From positions 1 to 64,000 of the forward strand of contig NZ_JAMTCS010000013.1 in NCBI RefSeq assembly GCF_024171955.1: 64,000 bases of DNA. The letters are read 5' to 3'. Within the stretch, counting starts at the first letter, position 1. The number at the start of each line of letters is the position of its first letter. Shown piece after piece: positions 1 through 7,767 of the stretch. Under the pieces are notes generated by a model. It ran no database searches. It was not told the origin of the DNA and saw nothing but the letters and a program-made list of their open reading frames with translations. The stretch is from Promicromonospora thailandica (GTDB taxonomy: Bacteria > Actinomycetota > Actinomycetes > Actinomycetales > Cellulomonadaceae). The position numbers and the translations under genes were made by a program.

Positions 1-1
1 C

Positions 2-1078
2 CCGGACCTGATGGTGTACCTGACCGCTCTGGTGCCGATGGCTCAGGGTGTGCAGGCCTACGCCCAGCTGGACGCGCACGCCCGGGCGGCTAAGGCCGCG
101 GGGGATGGGCGGGGTGTGGGGCAGATCATGGCCGACACCCTGGTGGAGCGGGTCACCGGGCGGGGCGAGGGTGGGGCGGGGGAGGTGCCGGTGACGGTGA
201 ACCTGCTGGTCTCGGACCAGACCCTGCTGGCCAGTGGTAACCACCCAGGAATCCTGGTCGAGGGTGGCCCGCTGGGGGCGGGTGTGGTTCCGGGTCCGGT
301 GGTGCGCAACCTGGTCGCGCACGGGATGGATGCGGGCGCGGCGTGGTTGCGGGGCATCTACGTCGACCCGCGGGGTCGGTTGGTGGCCACGACGTCCGCC
401 GCCCGGTTCCATCCGCCGGGGTTGAGTGCGTTGTTGCGGGCCCGGGAGCAGGGCGTGTGTGCCACGGCGTGGTGTGACGCGCCGGTACGGCACCTGGATC
501 ATGTGACCCCGCACGCCCAGGGTGGCCCGACCGGTCTGGACAACGGGCAGGGCCTGTGTCAGCGGTGCAACCACGTCAAGCAGGCACCGGGCTGGTCCCA
601 GAAGAGCGTCACGGTGCACGGGCGGCACGGGGTGGAGACCCTGGCCCCGACCGGGCACCGGTACCTGGCCGTGGCACCCCGACCACCCCAACCATTGCGG
701 GCAGTAGACCTTGATGCTGCCACCGTCCCGACCCGGGCCGAGGGGGACACCGGCATGCCCGCTGGCGACGTCCAGGTGGATGGGGCATCGAGCACCGGCG
801 CGGCGGCCGACGGTGAGGTGCCTGCGGTCGGTGAGCGGGTCCCGGGCTGGACGCCGGCGGTGGGGGTCACTGGTCCAGTGGTGGGCAGGGTGCCGCGTAG
901 CCGGTACCAGATCGGGTGCCACACCCGGTCCGAGCGGGCCACGGTCGCCTACCGCCCCAGCCCGACACCCCCGAACACCCGAACAGCACCAGCACCCCGG
1001 CCGGCACCCCGGCCACCCGGCCGGGCACCCCGGCGCGCCCGCCGCGCCGACCTCACCTGGGCCCACCCCACCGGCTGA
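2..1078 (+). CDS. DUF222/HNH endonuclease domain protein, 5' end outside window
   Basis: This is the C-terminal part of a DUF222-type protein ending in an HNH nuclease domain. The reading frame is open to the left edge, so the true start lies outside the window. The HNH core is visible at about 480-590: a CxxxxxC-like start (VCATAWC), then HLDHVTP, GLDNGQGLC and CQRCNH, which supply the Zn-binding cysteines and the catalytic histidines. A low-complexity Pro/Arg-rich tail follows (about 940-1075). Actinobacterial genomes carry many paralogues of this family. They are often linked to 13E12-type repeats, but their biological role is poorly known. I see no flanking repeats that would make it a mobile element here. 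Confidence 0.85.
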   Translation, partial: PDLMVYLTALVPMAQGVQAYAQLDAHARAAKAAGDGRGVGQIMADTLVERVTGRGEGGAGEVPVTVNLLVSDQTLLASGNHPGILVEGGPLGAGVVPGPVVRNLVAHGMDAGAAWLRGIYVDPRGRLVATTSAARFHPPGLSALLRAREQGVCATAWCDAPVRHLDHVTPHAQGGPTGLDNGQGLCQRCNHVKQAPGWSQKSVTVHGRHGVETLAPTGHRYLAVAPRPPQPLRAVDLDAATVPTRAEGDTGMPAGDVQVDGASSTGAAADGEVPAVGERVPGWTPAVGVTGPVVGRVPRSRYQIGCHTRSERATVAYRPSPTPPNTRTAPAPRPAPRPPGRAPRRARRADLTWAHPTG

Positions 1079-1086
1079 CCCGGCAG

Positions 1087-1215
1087 GCGCCCGGCCGCGT
1101 ACCGGTCGGCGTACTCCGCCCCGGGCGGGACCACGGTGATGACGTCGATCAGCACGCCGTCCGGCGCGCCCACGACGAAGTGCCGCTGACCGAACGCCTC
1201 CGTACGCAGCAACAA
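1087..1215 (-). pseudogene. Fragment of a VOC (glyoxalase-fold) family protein
   Basis: Translating the minus strand gives FGQRHFVVGAPDGVLIDVIT followed closely by PPGAEYADRYA. This is the typical C-terminal end of a VOC-superfamily protein, with the phenylalanine-glycine-glutamine-arginine-histidine motif and a DPxGvlvDvi-like stretch. The N-terminal three quarters of such a protein are absent, because the complete small gene at 1230-1529 lies immediately upstream. No stop codon ends the homologous part at the expected place; the frame runs on antisense to the HNH gene. I read it as a decayed remnant left by deletion or insertion. Confidence 0.5.
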
Positions 1216-1229
1216 CGGCAGCAGCCCGG

Positions 1230-1529
1230 TCAGACCGGGTCGGTGAACGACACCGGCTTGCCGGCAGCTCGGGCGTAAGCGATCTCCCTGCGCGTGGAGT
1301 CGCCGACGTACCCACCGGGGTTGACCACCAGGACCCGGTCGGCCAGGTCGATCTTGCGCAGGTGGAGCGCGTCCACGACCGCCTTCTGCTCGGGGGTGAC
1401 CGGTCCGTCGACCTCGCCCGGCGCCAGGACGATGACGCCGGCGAAGGTCAGGTCACGGTTCGCCGCGCGCAGCTCGTCCACGAACCGGGCCGAGCCGCAG
1501 AGGCAGACGATCTCAGGTCGGTCGGTCAC
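1230..1529 (-). CDS. Small nucleoside 2-deoxyribosyltransferase-like protein
   Basis: This is a 99-residue protein of Rossmann-like fold. It opens with VCLCGSARF (a conserved CxCGSxRF strand and loop) and continues with LADRVLVVNPGGYVGDSTRR and EIAYARAAGKPV. These are the hallmarks of the small nucleoside 2-deoxyribosyltransferase/DUF4406-like group, in which the glutamate in the GDSTxxEI segment is usually the catalytic or ribose-binding residue. The substrate cannot be told from sequence. It lies downstream of the CPBP gene on the same strand with an 18-base gap, so it may be cotranscribed. Many annotations would call it hypothetical. Confidence 0.7.
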   Translation of the reverse strand: MTDRPEIVCLCGSARFVDELRAANRDLTFAGVIVLAPGEVDGPVTPEQKAVVDALHLRKIDLADRVLVVNPGGYVGDSTRREIAYARAAGKPVSFTDPV

Positions 1530-1547
1530 CCGACGACAGAAGCCGGG

Positions 1548-2255
1548 TCAGGCGGCGATCTCCGGGGCCAGCGCGTACGCGATCACCGTGACCGAGTTGT
1601 TGAAGGCGTGCACCACCACGCCCGGCCACACCGAGCCGCTGCGCCTGCGGAGCTCGGCGGTGATGAGCCCGACCACCAGGGCAGCGGGGAGCACCACGTT
1701 GATCCCGTGCAGCAGGGCGAAGATGACGGCGCTGCCCACCGTGGCGATCACAGGGCCGTAGCGGAGCAGGCCGGTCGTCACCACTCCGCGGAAGAGGAGC
1801 TCCTCACCGATGGGCGTGAGCACCGCCAGCCCGATCGCCGTCACCACCAGGAACCCGAGACCGCCGCTCGCCCCCTCGGCATAGCCGGCCTGGGTGTCCG
1901 TCGGGACGTCGAACAGCCACATGAACAGCGGCACGAGCGCGCCCTTGGCGAGCAGGGCGACGGCGCCGCCCGCCACCCCGATCCAGATCCAGCCGGGTGT
2001 CGTGCGCCGGACGCCGAACTCGCCCCAGGGCCGGCGTCGTACCGCGGCCGCGGCCACGAAGGCGATGGTGCCGGCGACGCCCGAGAGGCACGCCAGGAAC
2101 GCCCCGCCCGCGGGTCCCGTGAGATCGAACGAGTCGGGGAGGACCAGGGGCAGGCCGATGCCGACCACGGCCATCACGGCGATGCCGACGACGATCTCGG
2201 TCCAGCCCGGCCGGACGGTCCGGGCACTCGTCCCCGGTGTGAGTTCAGCTGTCAT
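1548..2255 (-). CDS. CPBP family intramembrane glutamic endopeptidase
   Basis: This 235-residue membrane protein has about six to seven hydrophobic segments. The three CPBP (Abi/CAAX protease-like) motifs are present: EELLFRG (paired glutamates and arginine), FALLHG and HAFNNS. These supply the glutamate/histidine active site within the membrane. Family members process prenylated or other small membrane substrates, and some give bacteriocin self-immunity. The ATG sits 6 bases after a good -10 element, implying a leaderless mRNA. The promoter is MerR-like (2262-2292). A second CPBP gene is transcribed divergently. Confidence 0.88.
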   Translation of the reverse strand: MTAELTPGTSARTVRPGWTEIVVGIAVMAVVGIGLPLVLPDSFDLTGPAGGAFLACLSGVAGTIAFVAAAAVRRRPWGEFGVRRTTPGWIWIGVAGGAVALLAKGALVPLFMWLFDVPTDTQAGYAEGASGGLGFLVVTAIGLAVLTPIGEELLFRGVVTTGLLRYGPVIATVGSAVIFALLHGINVVLPAALVVGLITAELRRRSGSVWPGVVVHAFNNSVTVIAYALAPEIAA

Positions 2256-2261
2256 GCCCCG

Positions 2262-2292
2262 AGTACAGACCGTGTTCCAGGGACAGGGTCAA
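2262..2292 (-). promoter_or_regulatory. MerR-type promoter (19-base spacer) of the CPBP gene
   Basis: Read on the minus strand: TTGACC (-35, 2292-2287), a 19-base spacer (2286-2268) containing CTGTCCCTGGAACACGG, then TGTACT (-10, 2267-2262), followed by six bases and the ATG at 2255. A 19-base spacer with an imperfect dyad in it is the signature of MerR-activated promoters. The element matches the one before the merR-like gene near 59.3 kb at 23 of 31 positions. Confidence 0.6.
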
Positions 2293-2410
2293 CCGCTGTT
2301 GCATCCTTCGATGGAACCCGCGCGCTTCGGTCCTTTGCCCGGCGCGGGCCGGGGGCCCGCGTCCGTAGCGTCGTTGCACGTCAGCACAGCTACGACGAAA
2401 GAAGTCGACC

Positions 2411-3295
2411 ATGACCTCCCTCGCTGAGGCACCAGCCCGGCCGGGTCTGCGCGGACTGATCGCGCGCCGCCCCGTCACGGTGTTCTTCGTGCTCGCCAAC
2501 CTGGCGAGCTGGTTCGCCTGGACGCCCTACATCATGTCGCGCCACGGCCTGGGCATCTGGGACTTCGAGTTCGCCGGCGGCGCGCTCGGCTCCCAGCTCC
2601 TGGGTGTGCTGCCCGGCGCCTACCTCGGCCCCATCGCCTCCGCGCTCCTCGTCACGGCCGTGGCCGACGGGCGTGCGGGCCTGCGCGAGTGGGCCGGCCG
2701 CCTCTGGCGCTGGCGCGTCTCGTGGCGCTGGTACGTCGGCATCCTGCTCGGCGTCCCTGCCGCGTTCATCCTGGCCACCCTGTTCGTGGGCGGCGAGGCG
2801 CAGGTGCCGTCGCTCATGGTCCTCGCGGCGTTCGTGCCCGGCCTCCTGCTGCAGATGATCACCACGGGCCTGGCCGAGGAGCCGGGCTGGCGCGACTTCG
2901 CCCTTCCCCGGCTGCAGCGGTCGGTCGGCCCGCTCGGCGCCGCCGCGATCGTCGGCCCCCTGTGGGGGCTGTGGCACCTGCCGCTGTTCCTCACGCAGTG
3001 GGGCGGCGGACCGGGCGTCGAGTGGTACCGCCCGCTCGAGTTCATCACCTTCTGCATCGCATTCAACGTCGTGATGATGTGGGTCTTCAACCGCACCGGC
3101 CAGAGCCTGCCCCTGGCGATGCTGCTGCACGTCAGCGTCAACAACTTCGCCTCGGTGGTCTGGAGCGACATGTTCCCCGGGCTGCACACCGACTACATCC
3201 AGCACGCCATCCTGGTCGGGTCGTCCGTCGCGGCGGCGATCCTGCTGGTGACCACGCGGGGCCGCCTCGGTTACGACAGGGTGGTCACCCGGTGA
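2411..3295 (+). CDS. CPBP family intramembrane metalloprotease-like protein
   Basis: This 294-residue polytopic membrane protein belongs to the CPBP family subgroup with motif EEPGWRDFALPRLQ (paired Glu and Arg), then WGLWHLPLF (His) and LLHVSVNN (His, Asn). All residues needed for the glutamic-protease active site are present. It is larger than the divergent CPBP protein at 1548-2255 and not closely similar outside the motifs. Its stop codon overlaps the GTG of the next gene by four bases, and the chain of overlaps runs on into the two-component system. It therefore probably belongs to a four-gene operon, possibly an envelope stress or peptide-immunity module. Confidence 0.88.
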   Translation: MTSLAEAPARPGLRGLIARRPVTVFFVLANLASWFAWTPYIMSRHGLGIWDFEFAGGALGSQLLGVLPGAYLGPIASALLVTAVADGRAGLREWAGRLWRWRVSWRWYVGILLGVPAAFILATLFVGGEAQVPSLMVLAAFVPGLLLQMITTGLAEEPGWRDFALPRLQRSVGPLGAAAIVGPLWGLWHLPLFLTQWGGGPGVEWYRPLEFITFCIAFNVVMMWVFNRTGQSLPLAMLLHVSVNNFASVVWSDMFPGLHTDYIQHAILVGSSVAAAILLVTTRGRLGYDRVVTR

Positions 3296-4170
3296 GGTGG
3301 CGCTGGGTCGACCGTGAGATCGACCGCCTCGACCCCGACGTGGACTGGGAGCGCATGATCTCCCTCCACGTCGGGCACCAGGTCCCGGTGCTCGGGCTGG
3401 CCATGATGGTCTACCCGGGCACCATGCGGATGATGCAGCCGGCGGCGGGCGCCGAGACGCTCGCCGCCACCGGCAAGCTCGTGCGGCACCGGGACCGGCG
3501 GTTCGACGACGGGAACCAGTACCTGACGGCCTGGCTGGTCGACGGCGTCTCGAGCGCCGCCGGCCGCCGGGCCAGCGAGCGGCTCAACCGGGTCCACCAC
3601 GCCGCCGACCGGGCCACGCCGCACCTGCCCGGCAACTTCGACCGGCTCGACGACTTCGTCTACCCGCTGGTGCTCCTCGCCACGTCGGAGGACCGGCTGC
3701 GGACGTCGCTGGGCTTGCCTCCGACCGGCGAACGCATGAAGATCGCCTGGCACCGTTGGGCGCAGACGCTCTTCCGGCACCTGGAACGCGCGTCCGGACC
3801 GCTGGCGGACGAGGCGTTCCCGGAGGACTGGCACGCGATGACGGAGTTCGCCATGACGTTCGACGCCCGGCCCTACGAGCCGACCCCGGCCGGCCACCGG
3901 GTCGCGGCCGCCATGTCCGACCATTTCGCCGCCCGCTGGTTCCCGGCGCCGCTGCGCTGGTTCGGCCGCGACCTGACGCGTTACCTCGTCGGCGAGCGCG
4001 TCGCGCGGCTGCACCGGATCGGCTGGCCGAGTCCCTGGCGCGTGCGGCTCGTCCGCCTCGCGCTGCGGTCCGCGTTCCGCGCCCAGGCGGTGCTGCCCGA
4101 CTACCGCACGCCCCTGCCGGTCCGGCTCCGCCGGGTCCGGGAGCGGCGGCTCTCCCGGAGGACACGATGA
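3292..4170 (+). CDS. Oxygenase MpaB-like / DUF2236 family protein
   Basis: This 292-residue protein starts at a GTG that overlaps the upstream stop (GTGA). It matches the overall pattern of the DUF2236/MpaB-like family (related to latex-clearing protein Lcp): an N-terminal REIDRLDPDVDWERM segment, RRFDDGNQYL, then RLNRVHHAAD and a late RYLVGERVARLHRIGWP helix. Members are heme or heme-like oxygenase-fold proteins with largely unknown substrates. I cannot confirm the heme ligands by eye. Its coupling between a CPBP protease and a sensor kinase suggests a shared envelope or lipid-related role, which is inference. Confidence 0.6.
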   Translation: MRWRWVDREIDRLDPDVDWERMISLHVGHQVPVLGLAMMVYPGTMRMMQPAAGAETLAATGKLVRHRDRRFDDGNQYLTAWLVDGVSSAAGRRASERLNRVHHAADRATPHLPGNFDRLDDFVYPLVLLATSEDRLRTSLGLPPTGERMKIAWHRWAQTLFRHLERASGPLADEAFPEDWHAMTEFAMTFDARPYEPTPAGHRVAAAMSDHFAARWFPAPLRWFGRDLTRYLVGERVARLHRIGWPSPWRVRLVRLALRSAFRAQAVLPDYRTPLPVRLRRVRERRLSRRTR

Positions 4171-5450
4171 GTACGAGCACGGGTGAGGGCCGGCTGTCGG
4201 ACGTCGCCGTGGCCCTCGGCTGCTGGGTGGGCGCGACGGCGCTGCTGGTCGGCGTCGGCCACGCCGTGGCCCTCGACGACGCGGGCGACGTCGTGACCCC
4301 CGGCTTCGGGCAGGGCGCCTGGTGGTGGACCCTCGGGGCACTGACCCTGCAGGCCGCCCTGCTCCTGTGCGGCCGCCGCTTCCCGCGGGCGACTCTGGTC
4401 GCCGTCGCAACCGTCGTCCCCGTGCTGGCGTTCCTCGGCGCGGGGGACGCGACCAGCTTCGGCGCGCTGGCCGTGATCATCGCGGCCTACGCGGTGACGG
4501 TGCGGTCCGGAGCCGTCGAGGCGGCGCCCGCGCTGCTGTCGGCGGTCGCGCTCGTGGGCCTGGGCAGCACCCTCGGCGCGCTGTTCACCGGGGCCCAGGC
4601 GGGCCTGGCCTGGGGGACCGGCCTCCTCCAGGCCGTGTCCGTCGTCGGGGTGCCCGCCGTCGTCGCCGTGTTCGTGCTGGCCCGCCGGGAGGCCCGCGCG
4701 GCCCAGGCCGACCGGCTCGCGGCCCTGGGCCGCGAGCACGAGGCGCTGGTCCAGGTCGCGCTCTCCCGCGAGCGCATGGCGATGGCCCGCGAGCTGCACG
4801 ACATCGCCGCACACCACCTGACCGGCATCGCGGTGATGACCGGCGTGCTGGAGCGGCAGATCGACGTCGCGCCCGACGACGCCAAGGCCGCCGTGCGCCA
4901 GGTGCGGTCGCAGAGCACCGCGATGCTGCGCGAGATGCGGGGCCTGGTGGGTCTGCTGCGCGACCCCGGCGCGGGCCCCGAGGAGCGGACGCGCGGCGTG
5001 GAGACCCTCTCGGGCATCCCGGCCCTGGTCGACGCCGCCGCCGAGGCGGGCACCGACGCGCACCTGCGGGTGCACGGGACGCTCGACACGTCCGTCGCCG
5101 TCGGCCCGCTGGCGCAGCTCGCGGCCTACCGGACGGTGCAGGAGTGCCTGTCCAACGCCGCCCGGCACGCCCCGGGCGCCCGGTGCGACGTGGAGGTCGA
5201 CCTGCGCGACCCCGCGCACGTCGTCGTCACGGTCCGCAACGGGGCGCCCCGACGGGCGCCGTCCGCGCACGGTTCGGGCGGGTTCGGGCTCGTGGGCATG
5301 CGGGAGCGTGCCGAGCTCACCGACGCGCGCCTCACCTACGGCCCCACCGACGACGGCGGCTGGCTGGTCACCTTGACGATCCCCACCGAAGCCGACACCG
5401 TGAGCGCACGCAGGAACGGCACGACGAACGACGAGGAGCCCACGCGGTGA
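4167..5450 (+). CDS. Two-component sensor histidine kinase (NarL-partner, HisKA_3)
   Basis: This 427-residue kinase starts at ATG 4167, overlapping the previous stop (ATGA). Residues 10-175 hold about five hydrophobic segments with very short loops, so sensing is probably intramembrane. The dimerisation/phosphoacceptor helix carries RELHDIAAHHLTGI with H211 as phosphorylation site (HisKA_3 type). The C-terminal HATPase contains VQECLSNAARHAPGA (N box) and GSGGFGLVGMRERAEL (G boxes). It is coupled by a GTGA overlap to the response regulator, its obvious partner. DesK-like kinases with this architecture often sense membrane state or antibiotics. Confidence 0.92.
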   Translation: MSTSTGEGRLSDVAVALGCWVGATALLVGVGHAVALDDAGDVVTPGFGQGAWWWTLGALTLQAALLLCGRRFPRATLVAVATVVPVLAFLGAGDATSFGALAVIIAAYAVTVRSGAVEAAPALLSAVALVGLGSTLGALFTGAQAGLAWGTGLLQAVSVVGVPAVVAVFVLARREARAAQADRLAALGREHEALVQVALSRERMAMARELHDIAAHHLTGIAVMTGVLERQIDVAPDDAKAAVRQVRSQSTAMLREMRGLVGLLRDPGAGPEERTRGVETLSGIPALVDAAAEAGTDAHLRVHGTLDTSVAVGPLAQLAAYRTVQECLSNAARHAPGARCDVEVDLRDPAHVVVTVRNGAPRRAPSAHGSGGFGLVGMRERAELTDARLTYGPTDDGGWLVTLTIPTEADTVSARRNGTTNDEEPTR

Positions 5451-6124
5451 TCGAGGCAGTGATCAAGGCAGTGGTGGCCGACGACCAGCCGCTCGTCCGG
5501 GCGGGCCTCACGGCCATGCTCGACATGGAGGCCGACATCGAGGTGGTGGGCACGGCGTCGGACGGCACCGAGGCCGTGGAGGTCGCCCGCCGCACCCGGC
5601 CCGACGTCGTCTGCATGGACATCCGCATGCCCGGCCTCGACGGCATCGAGGCCACCCGGCAGCTCTGCGGCCCCGGCGTGCCCGACCCGATCCCCGTGCT
5701 GATCCTGACCACGTTCGACATCGACGACTACGTGTTCGGTGCGCTCGAGGCCGGGGCGTCCGGGTTCCTGCTCAAGGACGCCGAGCCGGATTCGGTGGTC
5801 GCGGCCGTGCGGTCCGTGGCGGCCGGCCAGGGCACCCTGGACAGCTCCGTCACCAAGCGGGTGCTGAGCGAGGTCGTCACCCGGCGCCGCACCCAGCCCG
5901 TCACCGCGGCCCGCGCCACCGACCTGCTCACCCCGCGCGAGGTCGACATCCTGCTGCGCCTCGCCGAGGGCCTCTCCAACGAGGAGATCGCCCGGGCCCT
6001 CTACCTCGAGGTCTCGACCGTGAAGTCGCACCTCGCGCGGATGATGCCCAAGCTGGGCGTCCGCTCACGCCTCCAGGCGGCCGTCTGGGCCTATCAGAAC
6101 GGCCTGGCCCAGCCCGGCGCCTGA
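5447..6124 (+). CDS. LuxR/NarL-family response regulator
   Basis: This 225-residue regulator has a receiver domain with acidic pair D12/D13, phosphoacceptor D58 in VVCMDIRMPGLDG, T88 and K110 (FLLKDAEPD). A C-terminal LuxR-type helix-turn-helix follows (LTPREVDILLRLAEGLSNEE to HLARMMPKLGV). Start choice: GTG 5447 overlaps the kinase stop; an in-frame GTG at 5459 is an alternative. It should be phosphorylated by the upstream kinase and may regulate its own operon. Its 3' end overlaps the convergent XRE gene by 60 bases. Confidence 0.92.
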   Translation: MIEAVIKAVVADDQPLVRAGLTAMLDMEADIEVVGTASDGTEAVEVARRTRPDVVCMDIRMPGLDGIEATRQLCGPGVPDPIPVLILTTFDIDDYVFGALEAGASGFLLKDAEPDSVVAAVRSVAAGQGTLDSSVTKRVLSEVVTRRRTQPVTAARATDLLTPREVDILLRLAEGLSNEEIARALYLEVSTVKSHLARMMPKLGVRSRLQAAVWAYQNGLAQPGA

Positions 6125-6976
6125 CCCCAGCACCCGGGCCAGCTTGTCGGCGTCCTCCGACCCCGGGTCCGGCACCAGGACGACCATCATCAGGTGCTCG
6201 GCACCGTTGATGCTCAGCCGCTCGCGGTTCACGGTCAGCTCGCCGACGCGGGGGTGGACGACGCGGACGGGCGAGCCCCACTGCCCGCGCACCTCGTGCC
6301 GGGCCCAGAGCCGGCGGAACAACCCGCTGGCCTGCGTGAGCTCGTCCACGAGGGCCGTCAGGCGCGGGTCGTCGACGTCGCCACCCACCGCCTGGCGCAG
6401 GTTCGCCACGAGGCACTCCGAGTAGTCCGCCCAGTCGGGGAACAGGGCCTGCACCTCCGGGTCCACGAACATGTCCCGGAGCTGGTTGTGCCCCGCGTCG
6501 AGGTGGGGGGAGAGCGCCCGGGCGAGGTCGTTCGCCGCGACGACGTCGAAGTAGCGGTCCTCGACGTAGGCCGGCTGGGCGAGCGAGCCCAGCAGCGCCA
6601 GGGCGCCGGGCGGCAGGGTCGCGTGGTGCGGGCGCGGCGGCCGGGGAGCGTCCTCCACCAGGCTGCGCAGGTGGGCCACGTGGGTCTCGTCGAGCCGCAG
6701 CACGCGCGCGAGCGCGGCGATGACCTGGGGTGACGGGTTGCGGTCGCGGCCCCGCTCCAGCCGCAGGTAGTAGTCGGCACTGATGCCCGCGAGCATCGCG
6801 ACCTCCTCGCGCCGCAGCCCCGGCACCCGCCGCACGCCACCCTCGGGCAGGCCCACCTGCTGCGGCGTGACCTGCTCGCGCCGGGCCCGCAGGTAGGCAC
6901 CGAGCGCGTTGCCGGAGGGGGGTCCTGCGAGACCCCTGTCTCGACGGGGCTCTGTCTCGGTCGGTGTGCGCTGCAT
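6065..6976 (-). CDS. XRE-family regulator with MmyB-like ligand domain
   Basis: This 303-residue protein has an N-terminal helix-turn-helix (LGAYLRARREQVTPQQVGL; GLRREEVAMLAGISADYYLR; LERGRDRNPSPQVI). A C-terminal MmyB-like PAS-type sensor domain follows (PAYVEDRYFDVVAANDLARA, FPDWADYSECLVANLRQAVG). Such proteins in actinobacteria typically repress or activate a divergent oxidoreductase gene, and here an SDR starts 70 bases away in the opposite direction. The start ATG at 6976 is preceded by a strong GAGGAGG Shine-Dalgarno sequence. The 3' end runs 60 bases into the response-regulator gene, so both transcripts are antisense there. Confidence 0.88.
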   Translation of the reverse strand: MQRTPTETEPRRDRGLAGPPSGNALGAYLRARREQVTPQQVGLPEGGVRRVPGLRREEVAMLAGISADYYLRLERGRDRNPSPQVIAALARVLRLDETHVAHLRSLVEDAPRPPRPHHATLPPGALALLGSLAQPAYVEDRYFDVVAANDLARALSPHLDAGHNQLRDMFVDPEVQALFPDWADYSECLVANLRQAVGGDVDDPRLTALVDELTQASGLFRRLWARHEVRGQWGSPVRVVHPRVGELTVNRERLSINGAEHLMMVVLVPDPGSEDADKLARVLGSGAGLGQAVLIGPDGRLEA

Positions 6977-6988
6977 AACCTCCTCAAC

Positions 6989-7015
6989 GGTCCGCACGGA
7001 CCTCGTATTTCGTAT
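6989..7015. promoter_or_regulatory. Candidate operator between XRE regulator and SDR
   Basis: The divergent intergenic region holds a perfect hexamer dyad GGTCCG-CA-CGGACC (6989-7002), followed at once by a direct repeat of TCGTAT at 7003 and 7010. This is the most structured part of the 69-base gap, and an XRE dimer could bind here. No binding data are available. Confidence 0.35.
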
Positions 7016-7045
7016 CGGCTCGCAGCACGCGAGGAAGGCAGGCGC

Positions 7046-7732
7046 ATGACCGTCACACTGATCACCGGGGCCAACAAGGGCATCGGCCGCGAGACCGCCC
7101 GGCAGCTCGTGGAGCTGGGGCACGACGTCTACGTCGGCGCGCGGGACGTCGGGCGCGGCGAGCAGGCCGCGCGGGAGGTGGGCGCGCGCTTCGTGCAGCT
7201 CGACGTCACCGACGACGCCTCGGTGCGCGGCGCCCTCGCGGCGATCGACGCCGAGCAGGGCCGGCTCGACGTCCTGGTGCACAGCGCGGGGTTGCTCGGG
7301 GACGGCGACGTCGACGCGGACAAGGCGCTGCGCGTGTTCGACACCAACGCGGTGGGCGTCGTCCGCGTCACCGAGGCGGCGCTGCCGCTGCTGCGCCGGT
7401 CCGCCAGCCCCAACGTGGTGACGCTGTCCAGCAGCGCGGGGTCGTTCTGGGCCGTGACCAACCCCGACCGGCTGGAGCACCAGCTGCCGACCCTGCTCTA
7501 CTCCGCGTCGAAGGCGGCCGCGACCATGCTCACCGTCCGCTACGCGCAGGCGGAGCCCGGCATCCGGTTCAACGCCCTGGAGCCCGGCACCACGGCGACC
7601 GACATGACCGCGGCCTTCGGCATCGGCCGCCCGGTACAGGAGACCGCCCGGTTCGTGGTGCGGTGGGCGACGCTCGGCGCCGACGGGCCGACCGGCACCT
7701 TCCAGGACGAGACCGGCGAGCTGCCCTGGTAG
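7046..7732 (+). CDS. SDR family NAD(P)-dependent oxidoreductase
   Basis: This 228-residue classical short-chain dehydrogenase has the cofactor motif TGANKGIG near the N-terminus, LDVTDD for the adenine ring, HSAGLLG in place of NNAG, the catalytic Ser in TLSSSAGS, and YSASKAA. It resembles the carbonyl-reductase-like (CBR1/SDR21C) group that begins with TGANKGIG. GAGGAAGG precedes the ATG. It is divergent from the XRE/MmyB regulator, a common arrangement in which the regulator controls the SDR. The physiological substrate is unknown. Confidence 0.88.
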   Translation: MTVTLITGANKGIGRETARQLVELGHDVYVGARDVGRGEQAAREVGARFVQLDVTDDASVRGALAAIDAEQGRLDVLVHSAGLLGDGDVDADKALRVFDTNAVGVVRVTEAALPLLRRSASPNVVTLSSSAGSFWAVTNPDRLEHQLPTLLYSASKAAATMLTVRYAQAEPGIRFNALEPGTTATDMTAAFGIGRPVQETARFVVRWATLGADGPTGTFQDETGELPW

Positions 7733-7767
7733 ATCAGGCCGGGTAGATCAGCCCGGGTAGATCAGCC
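7730..7767. repeat. 14-base tandem repeat joining two convergent stop codons
   Basis: About 2.7 copies of a 14-base unit, TAGATCAGSCCGGG, lie at 7730-7743, 7744-7757 and (partial) 7758-7767. The first copy contains the TAG stop of the SDR gene. The third contains the TCA that is the minus-strand TGA stop of the transglycosylase gene. It probably arose by replication slippage. Confidence 0.7.

Noticed and set aside
2-1078. DUF222/HNH protein considered as a homing endonuclease or mobile element
   Set aside because: No intron, intein, flanking repeats or target-site duplication is visible; the family is chromosomally multicopy in actinobacteria.
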